From a virus: DNA of 27,098 nucleotides. Each line of letters begins with the position of its first letter. Position 1 is the stretch's first letter. The notes below the pieces were generated by a model. That model searched no databases. It was given only the letters and a program-made list of their open reading frames with translations, and was not told where the DNA came from. The translations under genes and the position numbers were made by a program. Below, one piece after another: positions 20,694 to 27,098 of the stretch. The stretch covers positions 1-27,098 of the IMG/VR virus record IMGVR_UViG_3300050821_002455. One strand, 5' to 3'.

Positions 20694-21725
20694 TTAATTC
20701 AGCGTCCAAGTTCCGACCTGTACATACGCTTCCCAAAGAGTTGAACTGATTCCTACCACACATGCAGCATCTCCGGCTGCTCCGCCAGAGGTTAGAGTTC
20801 CCGTGCTTGAACCCTTTGTGCCGTTTTTGATGATGAAGTGGGTTCCGGGAGTAGCAACGGCAATGGTCAGTATGCCCGTATTGGCGGCGGAACCATTATA
20901 GGAATTTTTGACGCAATACTGCTTCCCTGCGGCAGGTACGGGCAAAGTATAGGTCACCCCCGTCCCGGCTGTGGCCTCTTGGTTGAAGGTGTAGCCGGAA
21001 TTGTAAGTGCTGCCAGGAGTCCCCGTGGTGCCTGTGGTTATCGTGACGGGGGCAGTTCCATCCACAATGCCTGTGGCTAGAAGGGAGGTTGCTGTAGCCG
21101 CGCCAAGGGCAGGAGTTGTGAAGCTAGGCGAGGAAAGAGGGGCACATCCAGAACAAGCAGCAAGAATGTTCGCTGAACTGGCTATTGAGGGAACGCCCGT
21201 TATGGTCGTATTGTACAAAATGCCCGTGGCTAAACCTGAGAGCAAGGTGTTGTTGATTCCTACGACTGTTGCCGCATTGCTCCCACTGGTTGTAACGTCC
21301 TGACTCAGCTCTGTGGCCGCTCCTGTTTGCCGAACTAAGCCAGTACCGCTAAGGGTCGGGCAGTTGGTCACCTGCGAACACGTATAGTCTCCAGAAGTAG
21401 CAACCACTGCCCCGGTGCGCGTGAATACGCTACTGACTGCCGCCGCGCTGCCACCACTGGCTGAGGGCGTGAATGTTCCATTGCGGAAGTCCAAAATCAT
21501 CAAACTCCCCGGATTGCAGGTTGAAACTGGATTGCAGTCTCCGCCTGTATAACTTGCGGGAATCCACACCTGCCCATAAGGTCCGGCTTTTTGGATCGCT
21601 TGCAAGATCGAGGGCTGCGGAGTGGCGAATTGCAAAGGAGGTTGACCTTGATTACCGACTACTACGATTGGAGCGTTCTGGCCGAAACATACAGCGGTTA
21701 AGAAGAGAAACGCTAGCCATTTCAT
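20694..21725 (-). CDS. Tail fibre-like protein with N-terminal signal peptide
   Basis: A 343-aa protein. Residues 1-16 (MKWLAFLFLTAVCFGQ) look like a cleavable secretion signal. SILQAIQKAGPYGQVWIPAS (about 39-58) is the entry segment of beta-helix proteins ('aiqkA...g.V.iPa.Y'). SSVFTRTGAVVATSGDYT (about 98-115) is close to the SVFGRTGAV.A.sGDY motif widely seen in phage fibres. A Thr/Ser/Gly-rich shaft follows, then a C-terminal beta domain (about 240-343; YTLPVPAAGKQYCVKNSY). ATG abuts the upstream TAG; SD weak. A signal peptide is unexpected for a cytoplasmically assembled virion protein. It might be surface-displayed or captured from the host, or the hydrophobic N-terminus might have another role. 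Confidence 0.6.
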   Translation of the reverse strand: MKWLAFLFLTAVCFGQNAPIVVVGNQGQPPLQFATPQPSILQAIQKAGPYGQVWIPASYTGGDCNPVSTCNPGSLMILDFRNGTFTPSASGGSAAAVSSVFTRTGAVVATSGDYTCSQVTNCPTLSGTGLVRQTGAATELSQDVTTSGSNAATVVGINNTLLSGLATGILYNTTITGVPSIASSANILAACSGCAPLSSPSFTTPALGAATATSLLATGIVDGTAPVTITTGTTGTPGSTYNSGYTFNQEATAGTGVTYTLPVPAAGKQYCVKNSYNGSAANTGILTIAVATPGTHFIIKNGTKGSSTGTLTSGGAAGDAACVVGISSTLWEAYVQVGTWTLN

Positions 21726-22058
21726 CTAGTTGGAAATCTGAACCCAGCCGCCAATCTGGATCGTGTTCGGATTGTTGATCACAAAGTTGGCATTAGGGTC
21801 CACTGTGAAAAGCGGAAAAGTTCCGCCGGGAGCGGCGGTCAGACCCGCCACTGGAGTACACGCTTGGTAGCCGGCCAATACTCCGGCAGCCTGTCCGGAA
21901 TTCGGTTGATTCAAGAATCCGATATTGGCATTTGCGGCAGGACCAAGATCATAGCCCCAAATGTACATGGGCGAAACTAGGCTCGGGTTGCTAATGTTGA
22001 TCAGGGCCGTTGCATTGGCGTTTACAGCGATGGTTTGAGGGTTTCTGCGCTCTGCCAT
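21726..22058 (-). CDS. Small beta-rich virion protein
   Basis: A 110-aa protein with a good SD (AGGAG, 5 nt before ATG) that overlaps the stop of the 121-aa gene. It is hydrophobic and beta-rich (QTIAVNANATALINISNPSL, then IWGYDLGPAAN) with Gly/Asn/Pro loops, and without Lys after residue 5. This profile suits a capsid decoration or fibre-associated subunit. No family named. Confidence 0.5.
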   Translation of the reverse strand: MAERRNPQTIAVNANATALINISNPSLVSPMYIWGYDLGPAANANIGFLNQPNSGQAAGVLAGYQACTPVAGLTAAPGGTFPLFTVDPNANFVINNPNTIQIGGWVQISN

Positions 22059-22066
22059 AATCGCTC

Positions 22067-22432
22067 CTAACTCAGCGTTCCCACGCCATCAAGATTCGGC
22101 CCATTGTGGTCGTAGAATCTGTAACCCAGCGTTCCCACACCGCCATAATTCAGGCCACCCGCCCCGCTTGCTAGCGCAACATAAGGGTTCCCAGGTTGCA
22201 GCGTGGCTACTCCCGAAGCCAGCCCGTAATTGTAAGCATTCGACATGCCCAGAAGAGTAGGCGCATTGGCCACGATCCCATCTGACCCTGCGGCAGGCGC
22301 TCCGCCTTGAAGATTCGGGGCAATTGTCCAGTAGGAATTTGGGGCGTAAGGAACTGAATTTGGATAAGTGGTAGCGTAAGCCGAAGAAGAATTTGCAGTG
22401 TTTACTAAAGGCTGAAGGGCAATGCTACCCAT
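22067..22432 (-). CDS. Small Gly/Ala/Asn-rich virion protein
   Basis: A 121-aa protein with a good SD (AGGAG, 8 nt before ATG); the ATG overlaps the upstream stop as ATGGGTAG. It is rich in Ala, Gly, Asn, Ser, Tyr and nearly free of charge except near the C-terminus (YRFYDHNGPNLDG). Such uncharged Tyr/Gly-rich proteins are common among virion surface components. No family named. Confidence 0.5.
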   Translation of the reverse strand: MGSIALQPLVNTANSSSAYATTYPNSVPYAPNSYWTIAPNLQGGAPAAGSDGIVANAPTLLGMSNAYNYGLASGVATLQPGNPYVALASGAGGLNYGGVGTLGYRFYDHNGPNLDGVGTLS

Positions 22433-22634
22433 ACGGATTGCTCCTGTAGTCTCGTTGTTCTAGCGGGGCCGGAACTTCAATGCCGTCCTTGAAGTGCCTG
22501 TTTGGCCCCCTGAAGCCTCTCGCTGTGTAGTCGAGGTAGTTCTGCTCCGCCACTTCCATGCCCTCAAATTCCCAAGGCATTCCTGTGGCAGGGTAGTTTT
22601 CGAGGTCTTCGTTATCGACTGGTAGTTGATCCAT
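22425..22634 (-). CDS. Acidic 69-aa protein of unknown function
   Basis: ATG at 22634; the stop overlaps the next gene by 8 nt. The protein is acidic and aromatic: PWEFEGMEVAEQNYLDYTAR, then a basic middle. No SD lies near the ATG, but a strong GGGGAGG sits within a hairpin loop about 27 nt upstream. A competing frame over the same DNA (22460-22690) is Arg/Thr-rich shadow-like sequence. Unknown role. Confidence 0.45.
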   Translation of the reverse strand: MDQLPVDNEDLENYPATGMPWEFEGMEVAEQNYLDYTARGFRGPNRHFKDGIEVPAPLEQRDYRSNPYG

Positions 22635-22643
22635 TTGAAAACA

Positions 22644-22677
22644 GGAGCGGCATTCCTCCCCTGAGTGCAGCCGCCCC
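22644..22677 (-). terminator. GC-rich hairpin in gap before the 69-aa gene
   Basis: On the minus-strand RNA, GGGGCGGC pairs with GCCGCUCC (8 bp, one G-U) around an 18-nt loop and is followed by UGUUUUC. It could be a weak intrinsic terminator or, because GGGGAGG lies in the loop, a structure controlling ribosome access to the 69-aa gene. The U tract is interrupted, so termination is uncertain. Confidence 0.35.
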
Positions 22678-22690
22678 TATTCATCCGCAT

Positions 22691-22710
22691 CTTACAGTAT
22701 CATCTGTAAG
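22691..22710. other. Short perfect inverted repeat
   Basis: CTTACAG and CTGTAAG form a perfect 7-bp stem with a 6-nt loop, starting about 10 nt beyond the stop of the 295-aa gene. No U tract follows. It may be an operator-like palindrome or RNA hairpin; together with the GC-rich hairpin it fills most of the 85-nt gap. Confidence 0.35.
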
Positions 22711-22719
22711 TTGTTGATT

Positions 22720-23607
22720 CTACTGCTCTAAATAAAAACTTTTGAGGGTAGAATTGTTGCTCGCATTGCTCTGCGCGAAAGTCTCGGCCACCTGAAGCGT
22801 AAATGGCGGCTCCGATTTGAAGTTGATTCCCGGCACCGCCAGCGAAGAGCCATTGCTCTGCACTACCACCCAAGGCGGAGTGCCCTGAGCTGCGATTACA
22901 TTCGAGTTCGACGTAGCCACGACAGCGTTGTAATTCAGCACACCGTCAATGCCATAGCAGAACACCGTGTTTGAGCCTTGATCGCCGCAGAGTCGGATTT
23001 CTGCCATGAATGGAGAGACTTGCCCAACATTCAAAACTGGCAGCGTATTCAACCCCTGGTAGAGGCACTGCGGAAGCACGGTAGCCGTTCCAGTGGTAGA
23101 AATGTTCACCGTCGCTCCAGTCGAGGCATTGGTGACGTTTGCGCCGTTGATCAATCCGGCAAAGGCAGTCGAGTTGGCAGTGGTCAGCGGTCCAACAATG
23201 CCGTAGAACTGCGTATTGGGCTGCATGTTCACGGAAACATACTGGCCAAGCACGAAGTTGTTGTTGGCGTTGAATACCGCAGGGCCGTTCTGCACGGCAG
23301 CGTTCGATACGACCGCAGCTGTGATGCTGGCCACGGGATACTGCCCCGCAGGATAATTCAGGTAGAGAGACAGTTGAGTGTTTCCTGAAACGCCAGCCAC
23401 GATGTTTCCTGACGCCCGGACAATAGCCTCAGAGCCGTCCATGCGGAGGGTTCCAGGGGCGTTGATTACTGTGGAAAATAGTTTTGCGGGCTGAGGGCCT
23501 GCGGTTTGGCCGTTGGTGCCGGGCAACATGGTCTGGCCACCCGCCCATGTAGCATTAGTGCCTGAAACTGTGTTTGGCAGAGGGCTGCCATTCGCCACGA
23601 TAAGCAT
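22720..23607 (-). CDS. Beta-rich structural protein of unknown function
   Basis: A 295-aa protein with AGG 9 nt before the ATG. It is Asn/Thr/Val/Gly/Ala-rich and low in Lys, with predicted beta strands throughout (QLSLYLNYPAGQYPVASITA, then FVLGQYVSVNMQPNT). Its opening MLIVANGSPLPNTVSGTNAT is typical of small phage head-decoration or fibre proteins, but no family can be named. It begins the structural block after the glycan cassette; two hairpins lie between the two blocks. Confidence 0.55.
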   Translation of the reverse strand: MLIVANGSPLPNTVSGTNATWAGGQTMLPGTNGQTAGPQPAKLFSTVINAPGTLRMDGSEAIVRASGNIVAGVSGNTQLSLYLNYPAGQYPVASITAAVVSNAAVQNGPAVFNANNNFVLGQYVSVNMQPNTQFYGIVGPLTTANSTAFAGLINGANVTNASTGATVNISTTGTATVLPQCLYQGLNTLPVLNVGQVSPFMAEIRLCGDQGSNTVFCYGIDGVLNYNAVVATSNSNVIAAQGTPPWVVVQSNGSSLAVPGINFKSEPPFTLQVAETFAQSNASNNSTLKSFYLEQ

Positions 23608-23642
23608 TGTAGTTTACCTAGATTTCGAGATTGTCTTGCAGG

Positions 23643-23658
23643 ACGACTCGGAAGTCGT
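23643..23658. other. Inverted repeat between glycan cassette and structural genes
   Basis: ACGACT and AGTCGT form a perfect 6-bp stem with a CGGA loop, in the 84-nt gap. It may contribute to a transcription or RNA-processing boundary; no U tract follows on the minus strand. Confidence 0.3.
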
Positions 23659-23679
23659 TTAGATAGGACGGTCGTGCGG

Positions 23680-23695
23680 ATAACCCGTGGGTTAT
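23680..23695 (-). promoter_or_regulatory. Hairpin spanning the stop of the GT-A-like gene
   Basis: ATAACCC, a 2-nt loop, and GGGTTAT form a near palindrome that includes the TAA stop of the glycosyltransferase gene. It is the first of two stems in this gap and could mark the 3' end of the cassette transcript, although no T tract follows. Confidence 0.35.
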
Positions 23696-24558
23696 ATGGT
23701 CATTGGAACGAACCCCAATTCAGCAGGAACTCCCGTGGGGCAGGGAAGCCCTACAGAGGCTTGGGCCGGAATATCAAGCCAGAAGTCCATCATTCCTGTA
23801 TGCGAAGTGACCGCCCAAGGTATGAGCCAAGTCTTAAATCCTAGAGTACGCGCATCGAGGCAAAACCTGTAATCCTCAGAATCATAATAGCGGGTTTCCT
23901 TGTTGATGCCGATCTGGAAGAAATCATAGGCAAAATCGCGGACTGGAACTTTTCCGCAGTTGATTTTCTCTCCTTCCATCAACACATAGCGGCGGTTCTC
24001 ATCTTCGGCAAACTTCAGGAATACGCCGCGTTTAATCAAAAGCAGCCCAGTGCCAAGTTGCTCGAATTCCACAGGCTCGCTGCAACTGAAAGATGGGGTG
24101 GGCTTGGAGGAATTTACGATTGGGCGGGAACCCATGCGGGAGAGGGCTATGGGATTCTCTACGCCGCGCTTTACCGCCTCGGCAACGTATTCCCAGTTTA
24201 CCGCCTTGCATGGATAGGGGAGGGCCACAATGTCTTTATCGAAGCCAATGGCCTGAAGGATGTTGGTGGGGTTGAAGCCGATATCTACGTCGAGGAAAAG
24301 CAGGTGAGTGAAGTCTTTGCCCTGCATATCGCCATCGAAGGCGCAGATATTGGCAAAGGCATTCCTAGCGCGGGGAATGAGGGATTCTGTCAGGGTTTCG
24401 GCAATTGTAAAGCGCACGCCTTTTTCTTTGAGGAGATCGGTCAGGCCGCGTAAGGCTCTTGCGTGCTGCACGTACACCTGCGATCCGTAACACGGGAGTG
24501 CAATAAGCAGATTCACGAGTCCGGCGTCTACGCTCGGCAGGGTCGCAGGGTCAAGCAT
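23692..24558 (-). CDS. GT-A-like glycosyltransferase
   Basis: A 288-aa protein. The opening strand (LVNLLIALPCYG about 14-25), THLLFLDVDIGF (about 84-95, with a DxD at 90-92 for metal and nucleotide-sugar), then SEDYRFCLDARTLGFKTWL (about 227-245, an ED plus a following helix typical of GT-A acceptor/base motifs) and SHTG (252-255; the His is a usual metal ligand) show the GT-A fold. Phages use such enzymes to decorate DNA, virions or host surface glycans; which one cannot be told here. SD GGAG lies about 10 nt before ATG, partly within a small hairpin. It is the last gene of a four-enzyme cassette. Confidence 0.72.
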   Translation of the reverse strand: MLDPATLPSVDAGLVNLLIALPCYGSQVYVQHARALRGLTDLLKEKGVRFTIAETLTESLIPRARNAFANICAFDGDMQGKDFTHLLFLDVDIGFNPTNILQAIGFDKDIVALPYPCKAVNWEYVAEAVKRGVENPIALSRMGSRPIVNSSKPTPSFSCSEPVEFEQLGTGLLLIKRGVFLKFAEDENRRYVLMEGEKINCGKVPVRDFAYDFFQIGINKETRYYDSEDYRFCLDARTLGFKTWLIPWAVTSHTGMMDFWLDIPAQASVGLPCPTGVPAELGFVPMTI

Positions 24559-24564
24559 TCAGAG

Positions 24565-24577
24565 ATGGCTCCGCCAT
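24565..24577 (-). promoter_or_regulatory. Small hairpin overlapping the RBS of the GT-A-like gene
   Basis: ATGGC and GCCAT form a perfect 5-bp stem with a 3-nt loop, and the SD (GGAG) lies in loop and stem. This could lower translation of the glycosyltransferase. The 64-nt gap (24559-24622) holds nothing else I can support; a TTGACA at its upstream end has no matching -10. Confidence 0.3.
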
Positions 24578-24622
24578 AATGAACTACAGGATTCGCCCTA
24601 CGCGGAAGTTTACCATGAGGTG

Positions 24623-25360
24623 TCAAATCGTTTTCTTCAGGACCGCACAAAAATATCCATTATGCCATTCGCCCTGGCTGTACCAGAGGTCTGAATCACC
24701 AAGTTCGACATTTACGAACACGTTGTGAAGCATGGCCAACTTCATTTTTCCGATGGCATTGAAAGTCCCCTGCTTTACGGCCTTCTGGTTCCAGTCATCC
24801 ACAATCAAAACGAACTCATCTTCCATGGCAGGCAGGGCCATGGTAATGCCGTCGAACTGGTCTTGCTCGGCATGAGGGCCGTCGTAAAAATACACGTTGA
24901 ATTTCCCTAAGCCTGCGAAATCTACCTTGCGAAAGTCTGCCTTGATGAGGCTCACGTCAGCTTCCGGGGTCCTGAACTTAATCAGGTTCTCCATGCACTC
25001 CTTTTCGGCGTTGATCGGGTACATCAGATACCTGCCAAAATCCTCGGAGCGGTCGTCTATGGAAACAGCTCTCACTTTGTTTCCGTTGATGGCAGAGCAC
25101 AGGCTAGAACCAGTCCATGTGCCCACTTCCAGATAACGAGCATCGGACATCGAGCCAATCAGTTCGTTGATGAAGATGCGATAGCGACCGCCAGAAAGCG
25201 CAGAAAACAGGCCGAATATGCGTGGGTCTATTTTGTACTCAGGACTAGGCACGCAGGCTTTACGCCATGCTTCCTTGACCAACGGGATCAGACTGCATTC
25301 TATTTCTACGCAGCCTTCGGGCTTGTTGTAGAACCCCTGCTGGACGCTGACTTCGCTCAT
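24623..25360 (-). CDS. Class I SAM-dependent methyltransferase
   Basis: A 245-aa enzyme. The ATG (25358-25360) overlaps the upstream stop as ATGA; a longer frame upstream has unnatural, Pro/Arg-rich sequence and would overlap the neighbour by 120 nt, so it is rejected. Motif I is YLEVGTWTGSSL (about 76-87). An acidic residue closing strand 2 (VSIDD, about 99-103) would bind the SAM ribose. VYFYDGPHAEQDQFDG (about 156-171) and LIVDDWN (about 185-191) belong to the Methyltransf_24-type family. Family members often methylate sugars or glycoconjugates. Position inside the glycan cassette suggests O-methylation of a sugar added by its neighbours. Substrate is inferred. Confidence 0.75.
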   Translation of the reverse strand: MSEVSVQQGFYNKPEGCVEIECSLIPLVKEAWRKACVPSPEYKIDPRIFGLFSALSGGRYRIFINELIGSMSDARYLEVGTWTGSSLCSAINGNKVRAVSIDDRSEDFGRYLMYPINAEKECMENLIKFRTPEADVSLIKADFRKVDFAGLGKFNVYFYDGPHAEQDQFDGITMALPAMEDEFVLIVDDWNQKAVKQGTFNAIGKMKLAMLHNVFVNVELGDSDLWYSQGEWHNGYFCAVLKKTI

Positions 25361-26256
25361 ACCATCACCGTGTGGTGAATCGCCACATGGTCGAGGATGT
25401 AGGTTGCCAATGCCTTCGTGGTTAGGTCTTTCTTCAGTTTGGCGTAAACATCCTGCATTAGGTCTTCCCAAATCCACCGTATCTGCCCGCTCTTGAACCA
25501 GTCACCATTCTTGTAGTCCAAGAGGTGCTTCGCCATTAGAAGTTCTTCTTTGGGCAGTTTGTGCATGATAAGCGGCGGGCAGTATTCCAGGTTCTCAAAA
25601 TACGGCATACAGTAGCAGGCCATGATCTCGTAATGCCGCAAGCAATCCCACCCAGCCTTCCTGCTCGTTCGGGCAAAAGCACTGGTCTGGTAATCGTGGT
25701 AGTAGTGCTTTTCGTCGGTGTAGATGTAGGTTCTCGCATCCCACGGATTCAGTGGCGCGAGAACTTTGTCCTTCATCTTTCCCGGCTGCAACTTTTCTTC
25801 TGGAATGGCGAATTGAATGGGGAGGGCATTGTCTCTGGGGTTGTGCAGTTCCCGCTTGAAGTACCAGTAGCCCCGATTAAGGAATTCCTTGAGTAACAGA
25901 GGATTGTCTTCGCCGTCGAGGAATACGATCTTGTCCTCCGGGTAGGAGTCCCGCACGATCTCCCGCACCTGGTCGAGATAGATATTTGATCGCTGCACAC
26001 TGCCGAAGACCACGAAATCGAAGAATTTTCTGCGAACTTTCATTTCAAGGTCAGAGCGGTCCACGGCGATATCATCCAACAATCCAAATAGCGTGAAGCC
26101 ATGGCCGTATAGGCTTTGAAGATCGTAGCCTTTGTACATATGCGACATTTTGGGGGCATCCACCACGTCAGCGCCGAAGTGCTGACGAAGACCATGCAGC
26201 GCCATATCTGCGAGATAGTCCGCTCCGTTGGCCTTGGTCAGATACAGAACTTTCAT
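25357..26256 (-). CDS. GT-B/CgeB-like glycosyltransferase
   Basis: A 299-aa protein starting MKVLYLTKANGADYLADMAL, a typical Rossmann entry of GT-B enzymes. FFDFVVFGSVQRSNIYLDQV and KIVFLDGEDNP follow. RHYEIMACYCMPYFENLEYC (about 207-226) is close to the C-terminal 'R.YEilA.G..P.f.n...' donor-sugar segment of CgeB-like and spore-coat-type glycosyltransferases. The gene overlaps both neighbours by ATGA and is therefore translationally coupled in the cassette. Donor and acceptor unknown; the second half of the donor site looks complete, so activity is plausible. Confidence 0.65.
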   Translation of the reverse strand: MKVLYLTKANGADYLADMALHGLRQHFGADVVDAPKMSHMYKGYDLQSLYGHGFTLFGLLDDIAVDRSDLEMKVRRKFFDFVVFGSVQRSNIYLDQVREIVRDSYPEDKIVFLDGEDNPLLLKEFLNRGYWYFKRELHNPRDNALPIQFAIPEEKLQPGKMKDKVLAPLNPWDARTYIYTDEKHYYHDYQTSAFARTSRKAGWDCLRHYEIMACYCMPYFENLEYCPPLIMHKLPKEELLMAKHLLDYKNGDWFKSGQIRWIWEDLMQDVYAKLKKDLTTKALATYILDHVAIHHTVMV

Positions 26257-27098
26257 TTCGTCATTACGCCCAAGCCGGGAGTGATCGAGAATTCCTCGTG
26301 CTTCAGGCCGTGCTCTGCGGCGAACTTAAAATACTCCTCGCCAATCGCTAGACTCGGGTAGTCGGACCCTGGCGAAGCCTCAAGGGTAAATCTCGGGTCT
26401 GGGGCAATGTCGTGGGACAGAATCAAGCCTCCAGGTTTTACCAGCGGGAACACCCTCTCTAGATCGGCCTTGTACCCTTCGCGTGTGTGCAAACCATCTA
26501 TCAGAACAATGTCGAGTCCTGAAGGCAGATGGAGTTTTGGATTCTGACTGTCGGACTTAATGAAGGCCCACTGTGGGTGTCCCGCGAACAGATGAGAGCA
26601 ATCCTGAATATCCACCGACATTACCAGACCGCCATTCCTTTGAACGCCAGACAGGAACGCGGAGGTAGATGCCCCATCGCGCACGCCAATCTCCAGCACG
26701 TTGCCGCGTGCATTCTTCTCCATCCACGGTAGAAAGTCTTTCATGTCGCCAAACAACATTCCTGCCTTATATCTGTTCTGCACTTTTTCCTGCGGCGTGA
26801 ATTCCGTTATGGCCGCATTCACCGTTGCCACGAAATCTCTTTGCTGAATCGACCGCAAGGCATTTTGCCCGAAGATTTCCAGCCCATCACTGCCGTCGAT
26901 CACTCGTTTGCAGGTTGCTACCAAATCGTCATAACGGCAGGCGATGAAGTGCAAATCCCGGTATTCTGAATCGTCGTCTGACAGCTCGCTCACCACACAT
27001 TTGCTGTTGGCAAGGTAATAGCTCATGCGGACGATCTCAAATAGCGTCCTGCCGTCATGGTGAACATTCAGGCATACTTTGGCGCGGGAGATCAGATT
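26253..27098 (-). CDS. Glycosyltransferase-methyltransferase fusion, N-terminus cut by window edge
   Basis: A MET at 27026 would give 257 aa, but the frame stays open to the right edge (at least 281 aa), and the extra residues (KVCLNVHHDGRTLFEIVR) read as the donor-binding end of a GT-B glycosyltransferase: 'AKI.LN.h.....fE.vR..y.lan...vvSE'. I therefore call one longer gene. Visible residues 1 to about 95 are the GT tail. From about residue 110 a class I methyltransferase follows: GNVLEIGVRDGAST (about 132-145), VMSVDIQD, VLIDGLHTREGYKADLE and PGGLILSHD. The methyltransferase is of the Methyltransf_24 type, as in the neighbour. A bifunctional enzyme would add a sugar and methylate it. The real start lies beyond the window. 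Confidence 0.75.
   Translation of the reverse strand, partial: NLISRAKVCLNVHHDGRTLFEIVRMSYYLANSKCVVSELSDDDSEYRDLHFIACRYDDLVATCKRVIDGSDGLEIFGQNALRSIQQRDFVATVNAAITEFTPQEKVQNRYKAGMLFGDMKDFLPWMEKNARGNVLEIGVRDGASTSAFLSGVQRNGGLVMSVDIQDCSHLFAGHPQWAFIKSDSQNPKLHLPSGLDIVLIDGLHTREGYKADLERVFPLVKPGGLILSHDIAPDPRFTLEASPGSDYPSLAIGEEYFKFAAEHGLKHEEFSITPGLGVMTK

Noticed and set aside
22460-22690. 76-codon minus-strand frame overlapping the 69-aa gene
   Set aside because: Thr/Arg-rich shadow with no SD; the 69-aa frame has balanced, acidic composition and overlaps the next gene correctly.
24600-24626. TTGACA -35-like hexamer on the minus strand
   Set aside because: It overlaps the stop of the methyltransferase gene and no -10 hexamer is found at 16-18 nt.
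24623-25477. 284-aa version of the methyltransferase
   Set aside because: The first 39 residues are odd Pro/Arg/His-rich sequence in another frame of the neighbour; ATGA coupling at 25360 is preferred.
1-27098. tRNA genes, CRISPR arrays, insertion sequences, integrase, attachment sites, DNA polymerase
   Set aside because: Looked for and not seen in this window; the absence of replication and lysogeny genes may only reflect the window limits.

Overview
The window is part of a tailed-phage genome (free virus or prophage; neither attachment site nor integrase is visible). Almost every gene lies on the minus strand and is packed end to end with ATGA, TAATG or TAA|ATG junctions. Firm anchors are a large terminase (15652-17442), a portal (13559-15652), a scaffold-like protein (12360-13256) and an N4-gp56-type major capsid protein (11290-12315). 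A probable nozzle/tail-tube protein (5155-8520) is preceded by two paralogous adaptor-like proteins. No tape-measure, sheath or tail-tube gene of a long tail is seen, so a short-tailed (podovirus-like) particle is the best reading. The host is uncertain. Secretion signals, Gly/Ser/Thr-rich fibre proteins and the general style suggest a Gram-negative soil bacterium (Acidobacteriota-like), but this is only an impression.

Layout in the direction of transcription (right to left): (1) 27098-23692, a four-gene glycan cassette of a glycosyltransferase-methyltransferase fusion (cut by the window edge), a second glycosyltransferase, a methyltransferase and a GT-A-like glycosyltransferase. (2) 23607-19839, small structural proteins and fibre-like proteins, one with a signal peptide. 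(3) 19839-17439, a GNAT-like protein, a His-rich protein and small unknown proteins, three of which share a short basic motif. (4) 17442-11290, the packaging and head module. (5) 11213-4889, a zinc-binding-like protein, the adaptor pair and the nozzle protein. (6) 4884-1, candidate ejection or internal virion proteins, including a lysozyme-like domain, a 23-codon micro-ORF and an unknown gene running off the left edge.

The only convincing plus-strand gene is a 62-aa secreted protein at 10342-10530. It exactly fills the gap between two minus-strand genes and looks like an independently expressed 'moron'.

The most unusual feature is the modular build of the nozzle protein. A short repeat (module A) occurs four times, and the first copy is split by two insertions of an unrelated repeat (module B). 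A fifth module A copy sits inside one member of the adaptor pair. Several genes were given corrected starts (87, 94, 228, 245 and 298 aa), and three genes absent from simple ATG/60-aa ORF calling are reported (1-660, 653-724, 18385-18561).
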